Shown here piece by piece: positions 1 to 7,920 of a DNA stretch of 64,000 nucleotides. The stretch comes from CAUPWF01 sp964367685 (GTDB lineage Bacteria; Bacillota; Clostridia; Lachnospirales; Lachnospiraceae), in NCBI GenBank assembly GCA_964367685.1, contig CAYIYM010000001.1:124001-188000 (forward strand). The letters are read 5' to 3'. Position numbers and translations under genes: made by a program. The notes under the pieces were generated by a model. The model ran no database searches and was not told the DNA's origin. It was given only the letters and a program-made list of their open reading frames with translations. Each line of letters starts with the position of its first letter. Position 1 is the stretch's first letter.

Positions 1-596
1 TCAAAAGACTTCAGCACACCATCTAAATCATTCACAATATCATATCCTCCATCATGTATATGGCAAGTATCTAAGCATACTCCGATTTTATCCTTTAATT
101 CCACTTTCTCTATAATAGATCTTAATTCTTCAAAATTCCGACCTATTTCTGTTCCTTTTCCAGCCATTGTCTCCAATAGTACAATCGTTTGTTGCTCTTC
201 CCATAAGATTTCATTTAACAACTTTGCAATTTGATTAATTCCAATTTCTGTTCCCTGCTTCACATGGCTTCCCGGATGAAAATTATATAAATTTCCAGGT
301 AGGTACTCCATACGTTCCAAATCATCTTTCAGTGTGATTCGTGCAAATTCTCTTGTATTTTCATCTGCCGAGCATGGGTTCAATGTATATGGCGCATGAG
401 CTAGAACTTTCGCGAATTGATGTTCTTTCATTAATTCTATTAATTTATTAACATCCTCTGGATTAATTGCTTTCGCTTTACTACCTCTCGGATTTCTTGT
501 AAAGAACTGAAATGTATTTGCACCTATTTTTACTGCTTGTTTCCCCATTGCTTCAAATCCCTTTGTGGAAGATAAGTGACATCCTATATTTAGCAT
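1..596 (-). CDS. nfo: Deoxyribonuclease IV (AP endonuclease), 3' end beyond window
   Basis: Endonuclease IV incises DNA 5' to abasic sites in base excision repair, using a trinuclear metal centre in a TIM barrel. Translating the minus strand from the ATG at 596 gives about 198 residues beginning MLNIGCHLSSTKGF, the classic Nfo opening, followed by FFTRNPR, an AHAPYTLN metal-ligand motif, FHPGSH, LLETMAGKG and CLDTCH, all characteristic of the family. The start is supported by a GGAGA ribosome site 8-10 bases upstream. Full-length Nfo is about 275-285 aa, so roughly the last third lies off the left edge. The small DUF1294 gene sits 26 bases upstream on the same strand, so they may be co-transcribed. 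Confidence 0.93.
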   Translation of the reverse strand, partial: MLNIGCHLSSTKGFEAMGKQAVKIGANTFQFFTRNPRGSKAKAINPEDVNKLIELMKEHQFAKVLAHAPYTLNPCSADENTREFARITLKDDLERMEYLPGNLYNFHPGSHVKQGTEIGINQIAKLLNEILWEEQQTIVLLETMAGKGTEIGRNFEELRSIIEKVELKDKIGVCLDTCHIHDGGYDIVNDLDGVLKSF

Positions 597-622
597 ATTA
601 TATTTTCTCCTTTTAATTTATA

Positions 623-889
623 TTATAAAATTGTAATTAAATAAATCACACTTATGATTTGTAACGCTAGTATTAATGGTATCCCAAGAGTGAATTTTAA
701 GTGTTTCGTCTTATGGCGAAACAAATTCATACTTACGATTGCACCTAAACACCCACCAATAAGAGTAAGACCAATTAAATTTCTTTCTGAAATCCTATAT
801 GCATTTTTCTTCGCCTTCTGTTTATCTAGGTAATATACAAAAAATGTTATAATATTGATACAAATCAAATATGTAATAATGTACTTCAT
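623..889 (-). CDS. Small membrane protein, DUF1294-like
   Basis: An 88-residue protein of unknown function with an N-terminal hydrophobic segment (about residues 2-20), a basic linker DKQKAKKNAYRISE, a second hydrophobic stretch containing LIGGCLGAIVSM, then an RHKTKH motif and a C-terminal membrane segment. The DKxxA..xxxRIxE...LxxxxxxGGxxGAxxxMxxxRHKTxH pattern is what I know of the DUF1294 family. The start at 889 is chosen because it follows a strong GAGGAGGGG site; reading further upstream would run through a tRNA gene. It lies between nfo and the tRNA-Gly pair. Family assignment is from memory of the motif, not a search. Confidence 0.85.
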   Translation of the reverse strand: MKYIITYLICINIITFFVYYLDKQKAKKNAYRISERNLIGLTLIGGCLGAIVSMNLFRHKTKHLKFTLGIPLILALQIISVIYLITIL

Positions 890-963
890 ATTCCCCTCCT
901 CGTATTTTGTAATATTTAATATGATAAAAGACCTTCCAATTTCTTGGAAAGTCTTAAACAAAG

Positions 964-1036
964 AGCGATAGACGAGATTCGAACTCGCGACCCCAACCTT
1001 GGCAAGGTTGTGCTCTACCAACTGAGCCACTATCGC
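964..1036 (-). tRNA. tRNA-Gly (anticodon GCC), copy 2
   Basis: A 73-nt cloverleaf: acceptor GCGATAG/CTATCGC, D arm with AGTTGGTAGA, anticodon stem CAACC/GGTTG enclosing loop TTGCCAA (anticodon GCC, glycine), and T arm with GTTCGAATC. The discriminator base is U, usual for bacterial tRNA-Gly, and CCA is not encoded. It is identical over 73 bases to the copy at 1087-1159, 50 bases away, and probably shares its promoter. Confidence 0.97.
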
Positions 1037-1086
1037 ATACACTATTTTATTATGTTACTATAACATTGCATTATTATATTAACAAA

Positions 1087-1159
1087 AGCGATAGACGAGA
1101 TTCGAACTCGCGACCCCAACCTTGGCAAGGTTGTGCTCTACCAACTGAGCCACTATCGC
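1087..1159 (-). tRNA. tRNA-Gly (anticodon GCC), copy 1
   Basis: Same 73-nt sequence as the copy at 964-1036, with anticodon GCC, discriminator U and no encoded CCA. It is the promoter-proximal member of the pair on the minus strand. Confidence 0.97.
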
Positions 1160-1195
1160 ATAATTTTTGTGTTTGGTTCGTACCGAACAATAATA

Positions 1196-1224
1196 AATTT
1201 ATCATATTTAATAACTAATGTCAA
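1196..1224 (-). promoter_or_regulatory. Sigma-A-type promoter for the tRNA-Gly pair
   Basis: On the minus strand a perfect TTGACA (1224-1219) is followed after 17 bases by TAAATT (1201-1196, 4/6 match to TATAAT), about 37 bases before the first tRNA. The rest of 1160-1432 holds no gene that I can see. Confidence 0.6.
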
Positions 1225-1278
1225 CCACATTTTTTAAACTTTTTTATTTCTTTTTTATCCCTTTCCTATATACTGCCG

Positions 1279-1296
1279 TTCTACTTTATAGTAGAA
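1279..1296. repeat. Inverted repeat upstream of the NahK-like kinase
   Basis: Perfect 7-base arms TTCTACT and AGTAGAA around a TTAT centre, in the 270-base gap between the tRNA promoter and the plus-strand kinase. It could be an operator or a small hairpin; there is no T-run after it. It is a candidate site for the neighbouring AraC protein, by position only. Confidence 0.4.
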
Positions 1297-1432
1297 TTAG
1301 ACTTGTAAATATTTCTACATGAACATTTACATATGTTTTTCCAAAGAATAGATATGTTATTTCTTAGCACAATTACATATAGTTAATAAAAGGATATATG
1401 CACTATGCATAGCAATGAAAGGATATAATATT

Positions 1433-2533
1433 ATGAATATGAATGCAGCACAGAAACTTGTAGCACAATTTGAGCTTGAGGGTGATTTGATTTACTGTAA
1501 GCCATTTGGCGAAGGACATATTAACTCTACTTTTGTTATCGGTATCAAACGTGATGACAGCCTTACTACACGCTATATATTGCAGAAAATAAATACAGCT
1601 ATTTTCAAAGACTATGAATCTTTACTTTCAAATATTTCTTTAGTAACCGATTATCTTCGAGCAGAGATAATTAAAGAAAACGGCGATCCAGATCGCGAAA
1701 CAATGTCTTTGATTCCTGCTAAAAATGGGAAAAACTATATTGCCGATGATAATGGAGACATTTATCGTGTTTACGTTTTTATTGAAGATGCCACTTGTTA
1801 TCAAAGTGCTACTCCTGAACTATTTTATCGTTCAGCAAAAGCCTTTGGTAAGTTCGCAAAACAGTTAGATGCATTTGATGCTACCCAATTAGTTGATACA
1901 ATCGATAAATTTCATCACACTGCAAATCGTTATAATAATTTTGAAATTGCACTTGAGCATGATGCTATGGACCGAGCAAAAAATATCAATTCAGAAATTC
2001 AATTCGTGAAAGCAAGAAAGGATTTCTGTTCTATTATACTAAACGAGATTGAATCTGGAGCAATCCCACTTCGTGTATGCCATAACGACACAAAATTGAA
2101 TAATGTTATGATTGACGATGCTACAAATGAAGGACTATGTGTAATCGACTTAGACACTGTAATGAAAGGTTCTCTTCTCTATGATTTTGGAGATAGCATC
2201 CGCTTTGGAGCTAGTTCTGCAGCCGAAGATGAAGAAAATTTAGATTTAGTATACTGCGATTTAGACAAGTATGAACTTTTTGTAAAAGGATATTTAGAGG
2301 AGTGCATTTCCATCCTTAGCCCAAAAGAATTTGAACTATTGGCTCAAGGTGCCATTTTGATGACATTTGAGTGTGGAATGCGTTTTCTTACCGATTATTT
2401 GGACGGTGATATATATTTCAAAACTCACAAGCCAAATCACAATTTATATCGTGCTCGAAATCAATTTAAATTAGTTTCAGATATGGAAGCAAAACTCTCT
2501 GAAATGATAGCAATAAATAATCGCTATAAATAA
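1433..2533 (+). CDS. Aminoglycoside-phosphotransferase-fold kinase, N-acetylhexosamine 1-kinase-like
   Basis: A 366-aa kinase of the APH/choline kinase fold. Visible motifs are a nucleotide-loop segment GEGHINSTF (about residues 26-34), LQKIN, the catalytic loop HND at about 217-219 followed by an Asn four residues later, and the metal-binding DLDTV at about 237. The GEGHIN..F..LQxIN pattern is what I recall for NahK, which phosphorylates GlcNAc/GalNAc at C1 in the lacto-N-biose/galacto-N-biose pathway; such genes are often labelled 'mucin desulfatase'. The start at 1433 is preferred because AAAGGA lies 9 bases upstream; the ATG at 1415 runs through that ribosome site. An AraC gene follows 45 bases downstream. 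No other sugar genes are adjacent, so the substrate is inferred only. Confidence 0.85.
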   Translation: MNMNAAQKLVAQFELEGDLIYCKPFGEGHINSTFVIGIKRDDSLTTRYILQKINTAIFKDYESLLSNISLVTDYLRAEIIKENGDPDRETMSLIPAKNGKNYIADDNGDIYRVYVFIEDATCYQSATPELFYRSAKAFGKFAKQLDAFDATQLVDTIDKFHHTANRYNNFEIALEHDAMDRAKNINSEIQFVKARKDFCSIILNEIESGAIPLRVCHNDTKLNNVMIDDATNEGLCVIDLDTVMKGSLLYDFGDSIRFGASSAAEDEENLDLVYCDLDKYELFVKGYLEECISILSPKEFELLAQGAILMTFECGMRFLTDYLDGDIYFKTHKPNHNLYRARNQFKLVSDMEAKLSEMIAINNRYK

Positions 2534-2578
2534 GTTTTACCTGTTACTAGAAATTTGTATTTTCTCGAAAGGATGTCC

Positions 2579-3475
2579 ATGGAAAACTCAGTGTTTATAA
2601 GTAAAAAGTGTAATAATATCATTAATATCTCTTCCCTTGTCACATTGCATTATTTTGAATTTGATAAGGACTATGTTTTTCCTGGTGAATCTCATCCTTT
2701 CTGGGAGTTGCTCTATGTAGACAAAGGTCAATTCCTAGTCACATGTAATGGAGAAGAACACTTATTGCATAGTGGCGAAGCTATTTTTCACAAACCAGAT
2801 GAATTCCATGATAATAAATCTTACAATGGAATTCCTGCAAATATTTTTGTAATTACATTCGTATGTAATTCAAAAGCCATGAAATTTTTTAATAATAAGA
2901 TTTTTAAGTTTCAAGATATTTATAAACAACTGATTGGAAATATCATTCAAACTGGTCGTTTAACATATGAAATCGGTATCAATGACGTCAATGCAATAGA
3001 GCTCGTACAGCGAAGCGACAGTATTATCGGCGGCCAGCAACTGATTCGTTTATACTTGGAGCAATTACTGATTTTACTACTTCAAGCAGATATCAAAAAA
3101 ACAAATAATGACGTCTATGATAGTATAGAAATCTTTGACGATATGCTAGTCAATGAAATAATCGATATTTTAAAAGATCATGTCTATTCAAATATTCGAA
3201 TTGAAGACATTTGCGACAAATTGAATTATAGCAAAACTTATTTATCTACATTTTTCAAAAGCAAAACACAAAAAAGCATTATCGAATACTATCGTTCTCT
3301 AAAAATCAAAGAAGCTAAATTGCTGTTAAGATGTAAGGAGTATAATATTTCTCAAATATCCAATCTTCTGCATTTTGCAAACCCCTACTATTTCTCAAAT
3401 GTATTTAAATCATTTACAGGAATGTCACCACGGGAATACAAGAATCTAGTTGAAAATAAAACCAATAAAATCTAA
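2579..3475 (+). CDS. AraC family transcriptional regulator
   Basis: A 298-aa two-domain regulator. The N-terminal half is a cupin-like sensor domain (HPFWELLYVDKGQF, then LLHSGEAIFHKPDEFH). The last 100 residues contain two helix-turn-helix motifs: IRIEDICDKLNYSKTYLSTFFK and the conserved second helix followed by FANPYYFSNVFKSFTGMSPREY. These identify a ligand-responsive AraC/XylS activator. The start at 2579 follows an AAAGG site; an upstream TTG at 2555 has no such support. Downstream of and in the same direction as the NahK-like kinase, it probably controls that unit in response to a sugar; this is inference from position. Confidence 0.92.
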   Translation: MENSVFISKKCNNIINISSLVTLHYFEFDKDYVFPGESHPFWELLYVDKGQFLVTCNGEEHLLHSGEAIFHKPDEFHDNKSYNGIPANIFVITFVCNSKAMKFFNNKIFKFQDIYKQLIGNIIQTGRLTYEIGINDVNAIELVQRSDSIIGGQQLIRLYLEQLLILLLQADIKKTNNDVYDSIEIFDDMLVNEIIDILKDHVYSNIRIEDICDKLNYSKTYLSTFFKSKTQKSIIEYYRSLKIKEAKLLLRCKEYNISQISNLLHFANPYYFSNVFKSFTGMSPREYKNLVENKTNKI

Positions 3476-3479
3476 AAAC

Positions 3480-3511
3480 AGCAGGAAGTAGCTCTAACTC
3501 TACCTCCTGCT
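3480..3511. terminator. Bidirectional terminator between araC-type gene and his operon
   Basis: Convergent genes end on either side. Arms AGCAGGAAGTAG and CTACCTCCTGCT pair over 12 positions with one wobble around an 8-base loop. On the minus strand the stem is followed by GTTTTTAGA, giving the his operon a good U-tract; the plus-strand tract is weaker. Confidence 0.85.
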
Positions 3512-3522
3512 ATTTTAATAGC

Positions 3523-3849
3523 CTAACTGTTAAGGTCTGTGACTTTCATTTCTTTTAGATTACCGATTTTTCTACTTCTTTGAATAAGAGTAGCCTCTAT
3601 ATCTTCTAGTGTCACCCCAGCTTCTTGCATCATAACAAATAAATGGTAAATCAAATCACACATTTCTTCCTTGATTTCTTCTTTATCCCCATTTTTCGCC
3701 GCTATAATTGTTTCGGCACACTCCTCACCTATCTTTTTAAGTATCTTATCCATCCCTTTTTCAAATAGATAGCAGGTATAAGAACCCTCCTGTGGATTTT
3801 TCTTCCGTTCCTCAACTACTTGATTCAACATTTGAAATGCATGCTCCAT
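3523..3849 (-). CDS. hisE: Phosphoribosyl-ATP pyrophosphatase
   Basis: A 108-aa all-alpha MazG-like enzyme that hydrolyses PR-ATP to PR-AMP in histidine synthesis. The helical NTP-pyrophosphatase signature KKIGEECAETIIAAKNGD...EEMCDLIYHLFVMM is intact, with the acidic metal ligands EExxE and ExxD. It is a separate gene, not fused to hisI as in Escherichia coli. It is last in the his operon, 15 bases after hisI, and ends just before the terminator. A GGAGGGA site precedes the ATG. Confidence 0.95.
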   Translation of the reverse strand: MEHAFQMLNQVVEERKKNPQEGSYTCYLFEKGMDKILKKIGEECAETIIAAKNGDKEEIKEEMCDLIYHLFVMMQEAGVTLEDIEATLIQRSRKIGNLKEMKVTDLNS

Positions 3850-3864
3850 CTTCCATTCTCCCTC

Positions 3865-4185
3865 CTATTTCTTCCATATCCTTTGATAAAAGCAAGTATC
3901 CGCACCTGTATGGCATACGGGTCCACACGGTACTCCCTTATAGATTACCGTGTCATCATCACAATCTGATAATATTTCAGACACATAAATAAAATTACCT
4001 GAAGTTTCTCCTTTATTCCACATTTTTTCCCTGCTTCTGCTATAAAACCAGGCTGTATGTGTTTCCATGGTATTTAGAATTGCTTGTTTATTTGCATACC
4101 CAAGCATTAAAACTTCCCCTGTGTTTTCATTTTGGCATATCACAGGCAAAAGCTCTCCCTTTACAAATAAATGATCAATATTCAT
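3865..4185 (-). CDS. hisI: Phosphoribosyl-AMP cyclohydrolase
   Basis: A 106-aa zinc enzyme opening the purine ring of PR-AMP. Motifs: GEVLMLGYAN, FYSRSREKMWNKGETSGN, the metal-binding DCDDDT and the zinc-cysteine segment CGPVCHTGADTCF. Length is normal for a stand-alone HisI. It overlaps the end of hisF by 11 bases, so translation is probably coupled. Confidence 0.95.
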   Translation of the reverse strand: MNIDHLFVKGELLPVICQNENTGEVLMLGYANKQAILNTMETHTAWFYSRSREKMWNKGETSGNFIYVSEILSDCDDDTVIYKGVPCGPVCHTGADTCFYQRIWKK

Positions 4186-4951
4186 TAATTCCTCCTAATC
4201 TGACTGGTATTTGCCTCTCCTTTAGATGTACCTTCACTTCCTCTATTGTCAACTCCCCAAAGTGAAATAAGGATGCTGCAAGTGCTGCATCTGCTCCTGA
4301 TTGTTGAAACACTTCTGAAAAATGTTCCAAAGTTCCACAACCACCAGAGGCAATAACTGGAATCGAAACTGCTTTTGTTACTAGGTCTAATAATGTAATA
4401 TCAAATCCTGACTTTGTCCCATCCTTGTCCATAGATGTAAGTAAGATTTCCCCACAGCCTAAACACTCCACTTCTTTTGCCCATTCTATGACATCAAGAC
4501 CTGTTGCAACCCTTCCTCCTGCTACATACACTTCATAGGTACCACTTTCATTCATCCTAGCATCAATAGCTACTACGACACATTGAGAACCAAATTTTTC
4601 AGCAGCTTCACTTATAATTGTCTTATCTTTTACTGCTGCCGAATTTATAGATATTTTGTCTGCACCTGCGCGCAAGATTTCTTTAAAATCATCAGCGCAC
4701 CGAATCCCCCCACCTACTGTGAGTGGAACAAAAACCTCTCTTGCCACACGGCGAACCATATCTATCATAGTCCCTCTATTCTCATTTGTAGCTGTAATAT
4801 CAAGAAATACAATTTCATCAGCTCCTTGTTCTGAATAAAATTTCGCTAATTCTACTGGATCACCTGCATCTTTCAGATCCACAAAATTCACACCTTTTAC
4901 TACGCGCCCATTATTTACATCTAAACACGGGATGATTCTTTTTGCTAGCAT
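4175..4951 (-). CDS. hisF: Imidazole glycerol phosphate synthase cyclase subunit
   Basis: A 258-aa TIM barrel that takes PRFAR and ammonia delivered by HisH to make IGP and AICAR. It begins MLAKRIIPCLDV with catalytic Asp11; the second catalytic aspartate lies in VVVAIDAR, and phosphate-binding loops GGGIR and ASGGCGT are present. It overlaps hisA by 7 bases and hisI by 11. The full length matches the family (about 250 aa). Confidence 0.96.
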   Translation of the reverse strand: MLAKRIIPCLDVNNGRVVKGVNFVDLKDAGDPVELAKFYSEQGADEIVFLDITATNENRGTMIDMVRRVAREVFVPLTVGGGIRCADDFKEILRAGADKISINSAAVKDKTIISEAAEKFGSQCVVVAIDARMNESGTYEVYVAGGRVATGLDVIEWAKEVECLGCGEILLTSMDKDGTKSGFDITLLDLVTKAVSIPVIASGGCGTLEHFSEVFQQSGADAALAASLFHFGELTIEEVKVHLKERQIPVRLGGINEY

Positions 4952-5667
4952 GGCATATCAGCCTCCTTAATCGCTTGAATTAAATCTAATGTCCCAGTAT
5001 ACACTGCCTTTCCAGCAATGGCCTCTGCAATTCCCATATTTCTAAGTTTTTGTACATCTTCAATTGTTGATACGCCACCACTTGCAACAATATTGCAGCT
5101 TACTTCTCGATTAATCTTCTCTAATTGTTCAAAATTAGGGCCTTCTAACATCCCGTCCTTATCGATATCTGTATATATAATAGTTTTTACTCCATAGTTT
5201 TCCATCAATTTAGCAAATGTCAAATAATCTTCGCCACTATCTTCCATCCACCCCTCTGTTCTTACTGTCCCTGAAAGTGCATCTATCCCTACTGCGATCT
5301 TATCGCCATATTTTTCGCAAGCCTCTTTTACAAAAGTTGGATTTTTTACTGCAGCAGATCCAATTATTACTCGTGAAACACCTAATGCAAGTACGGCTTC
5401 CACATCATCCATTGAGCGAATGCCTCCTCCTAGTTCCACTTCGATGCCTGTAGTTTGAATCACTTCTTTTACTATATTATAATTCGCTTTACAACCTGTT
5501 TTTGCTCCATCCAAATCTACCATATGAATAAATGTAGCACCACACTCTTTGAAGAACTGAGCTGTTTTAATAGCATTTTCTGCCACTTTATGTACAGTAT
5601 CAAAATCCCCTTTCTGAAGACGAACACAATTTCCATCTTTTAGGTCTATTGCCGGTAATATTCTCAT
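4945..5667 (-). CDS. hisA: ProFAR isomerase (phosphoribosylformimino-AICAR-P isomerase)
   Basis: A 240-aa TIM barrel catalysing the Amadori isomerisation of ProFAR to PRFAR. It starts MRILPAIDLKDG with the catalytic Asp8; the phosphate loops GGGIRSMDD and ASGGVSTIEDV are present, and the second catalytic Asp is in YTDIDKDGM. The start at 5667 overlaps the hisH stop as ATGA and has GAGGAGGGG upstream; the frame stays open further upstream but that stretch is the end of hisH. It is a paralogue of HisF by internal duplication, as usual. Confidence 0.95.
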   Translation of the reverse strand: MRILPAIDLKDGNCVRLQKGDFDTVHKVAENAIKTAQFFKECGATFIHMVDLDGAKTGCKANYNIVKEVIQTTGIEVELGGGIRSMDDVEAVLALGVSRVIIGSAAVKNPTFVKEACEKYGDKIAVGIDALSGTVRTEGWMEDSGEDYLTFAKLMENYGVKTIIYTDIDKDGMLEGPNFEQLEKINREVSCNIVASGGVSTIEDVQKLRNMGIAEAIAGKAVYTGTLDLIQAIKEADMPC

Positions 5668-6284
5668 TTTCCCCTCCTCTTTACAAGCTTCACAAAATTC
5701 TCTATTATCTTTAATCCAACTTCTCCACTTTTTTCTGGATGAAATTGACAACCATATATATTCCCCGATTGTACAATTGCTGGAATATCAGCGCCATATT
5801 CACAGGTTGCAATTAGATCCCTTTTGTCAACGTGTTTAGCCATGAAACTATGTACAAAGTACACATATTCGCCTTCCTCTACCCCTTTTACTAATGGATT
5901 GTCCTGCTTAAACTCCAATTGATTCCATCCAATTTGAGGTAATTTATACTTTGTTTCTATACGTTCAATTCGTCCTTTGATTAAACCCAGTCCTTTGGTA
6001 CATTCTACTTCCTCGCTTTCTTCAAAGAGCAGCTGCATACCTAAACAGATTCCCAAGAATGGTTTCATCTTGGACTGAGCAACCAATGCTTCAATCAACC
6101 CTGACTCTTCTAATGCTTTCATGGCATCGGGAAATGCACCTACTCCTGGTAAAATAATCCCATTAGACTCTTCAATTTCTTTCACTGATGTTACAATTTT
6201 ATTCTCACAGCCTAGGTAATTCAATGTATTTACTACACTCATCAAATTTCCCACTCCATAATCTATAATCCCTATATATCCCAT
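5664..6284 (-). CDS. hisH: Imidazole glycerol phosphate synthase glutaminase subunit
   Basis: A 206-aa class I glutamine amidotransferase supplying ammonia to HisF. The oxyanion region PGVGAFPDAM, nucleophile Cys80 in GICLGMQ, and the His182/Glu184 pair in QFHPEKSG complete the triad. It is coupled to hisB (shared base in TAATG) and to hisA (ATGA). Confidence 0.96.
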   Translation of the reverse strand: MGYIGIIDYGVGNLMSVVNTLNYLGCENKIVTSVKEIEESNGIILPGVGAFPDAMKALEESGLIEALVAQSKMKPFLGICLGMQLLFEESEEVECTKGLGLIKGRIERIETKYKLPQIGWNQLEFKQDNPLVKGVEEGEYVYFVHSFMAKHVDKRDLIATCEYGADIPAIVQSGNIYGCQFHPEKSGEVGLKIIENFVKLVKRRGK

Positions 6285-6859
6285 TATAATGTTCCTTTCG
6301 AAGAAAGAATCTGATTCCCGTTAATTACTACCGCATCCTTTAAGGCTCTTGCAAGTGCTTTAAACAAAGCTTCTGTAATATGATGTGAGTTATTTCCATA
6401 TTCACATTTTAGATGCAAGGTGATGCCCCCATTATTTGCAAATGCACGCATAAATTCCTCTGTCAAACAGGCATCATATTTGCCTATTACTTGCTGTGGC
6501 ATTTCAGCTTGGAATACTAAGTAGGGACGATTGCTTATATCCAAGGAGCAAAATCCTAAAGCCTCATCCATTGGCACATAAGAAGTCCCAAATCGTGTAA
6601 TCCCTCTCTTATCTCCTAACGCCTGTGCAAAGGCTTGTCCCATAACAATACCAATGTCCTCCACTGTATGATGGCCATCAACATGTAAATCTCCCTTACA
6701 CGTTATCTGCATTCCAAATCCACTATGTACAGAAAAGGCATGTAACATATGATCAAAAAAGCCAATTCCTGTCTGAATCTCTGTTTTTCCTCCATCTAAG
6801 TTCAATGTCAAGTCAATGACTGTCTCTTTTGTTTCACGTTGTATTGTCGCGATTCTCAT
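6284..6859 (-). CDS. hisB: Imidazoleglycerol-phosphate dehydratase (monofunctional)
   Basis: A 191-aa manganese enzyme converting IGP to imidazole acetol phosphate. The duplicated metal-binding motifs are FFDHMLHAFSVHSG and VDGHHTVED in the first half and NNSHHITEALFKALA in the second. There is no N-terminal HAD histidinol-phosphatase domain, so this is the monofunctional form and the phosphatase step must be supplied elsewhere. It lies between hisC and hisH. Confidence 0.96.
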   Translation of the reverse strand: MRIATIQRETKETVIDLTLNLDGGKTEIQTGIGFFDHMLHAFSVHSGFGMQITCKGDLHVDGHHTVEDIGIVMGQAFAQALGDKRGITRFGTSYVPMDEALGFCSLDISNRPYLVFQAEMPQQVIGKYDACLTEEFMRAFANNGGITLHLKCEYGNNSHHITEALFKALARALKDAVVINGNQILSSKGTL

Positions 6860-6870
6860 ATCCTTGCCTC

Positions 6871-7920
6871 CTATATTAGACTTTCAAGAGCCATTAAAAG
6901 TTGCTTATTTTCATTCTCATTTCCTACTGTAATTCGTAATATATTAAGGTCAGTAAAATTGCGAACACAGACTCCTTTGTCTAGTAACCCATAATACAAT
7001 TCATCATTTCTTTTGGTTTTTAGAACAATAAAATTAGTATAGCTCTTGCATATTTGGATATCGGAGTCAATCTTGGTTAGCTCCGCTAAAGCTCTTTCTA
7101 ATCGATATTTATTTTCCTTTATTACTGCAATTTGCCCTTCTATCCATATCGGGTTTTTTAATGCTACTTCTGCCACCATTTGAGTAAGAGAATTTATATT
7201 AAAGGGAGATCTTATTTTATTGATCTCACTAATAATCTTAGTATTCCCTATTGCGAATCCCAATCGAATAGATGCCATTCCGATTGCTTTTGACATTGTT
7301 TTTAATACAACTGCATTTTCATAAGATGTAATAACGTCTAAAACACTCTCTGTCCAAAATTCCATATAGGCTTCATCTATAATTACAAGTATTTCTGGCA
7401 AAGATTGAATCAAAAGAAGAATATCTTCTTTTAGAATCCCCGTTCCTACTGGATTACAAGGATTAGAAAAAATCAAAACACCCGGTTTCTCCTCCTGTGC
7501 CATCTCAATTATCGAGTTTACATCCACTTCATAAGAATCATTCTTCCATGCTGAAATTGTCTGAACCTCGTATATATCCCCATAAAATCGGTACATGGAA
7601 AAATCTGGTTCCACGATCATTACCTTGCTTCCTTTTGGACAAAATCCATTTAAAATGACACCAATAATTTCATCTGATCCATTACCTGCCACAATTTCAT
7701 TAGGTTGTACACCGTACAGTTTTGCGGCATATTCATTTACTTTCTTTGCACTAGGATCAGGATATCTATTATAATCCATATCTAACATTCTCATAGAAAT
7801 CTCTGCCTTGATTATATTTGGTAACGATAGAAAACTTTCATTTGCATCTAATTTTACAGCAACTTTTTTCTCACTAGGATCATAAGCCCTTATTTTTTTT
7901 ATTTTATCTGGTATTCGCAT
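6871..7920 (-). CDS. hisC: Histidinol-phosphate aminotransferase
   Basis: A 349-aa fold-type I PLP aminotransferase. Features: YPDPS near the N terminus, GNGSDEII, the FSNPCNPVG substrate loop, the DEAYMEF segment with the PLP-N1 aspartate, and TMSKAIGMASIRLGFAIG with the Schiff-base lysine. It overlaps the hisD stop by one base (TAATG). Specificity rests mainly on operon context, since the family includes other aminotransferases. Confidence 0.94.
   Translation of the reverse strand: MRIPDKIKKIRAYDPSEKKVAVKLDANESFLSLPNIIKAEISMRMLDMDYNRYPDPSAKKVNEYAAKLYGVQPNEIVAGNGSDEIIGVILNGFCPKGSKVMIVEPDFSMYRFYGDIYEVQTISAWKNDSYEVDVNSIIEMAQEEKPGVLIFSNPCNPVGTGILKEDILLLIQSLPEILVIIDEAYMEFWTESVLDVITSYENAVVLKTMSKAIGMASIRLGFAIGNTKIISEINKIRSPFNINSLTQMVAEVALKNPIWIEGQIAVIKENKYRLERALAELTKIDSDIQICKSYTNFIVLKTKRNDELYYGLLDKGVCVRNFTDLNILRITVGNENENKQLLMALESLI

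Noticed and set aside
890..1042. Upstream extension of the DUF1294 gene to 1042
   Set aside because: It passes through the tRNA-Gly gene; a strong ribosome site fixes the start at 889.
1160..1432. Possible riboswitch or T-box before the kinase
   Set aside because: No T-box, specifier loop or aptamer consensus seen; only a small inverted repeat.
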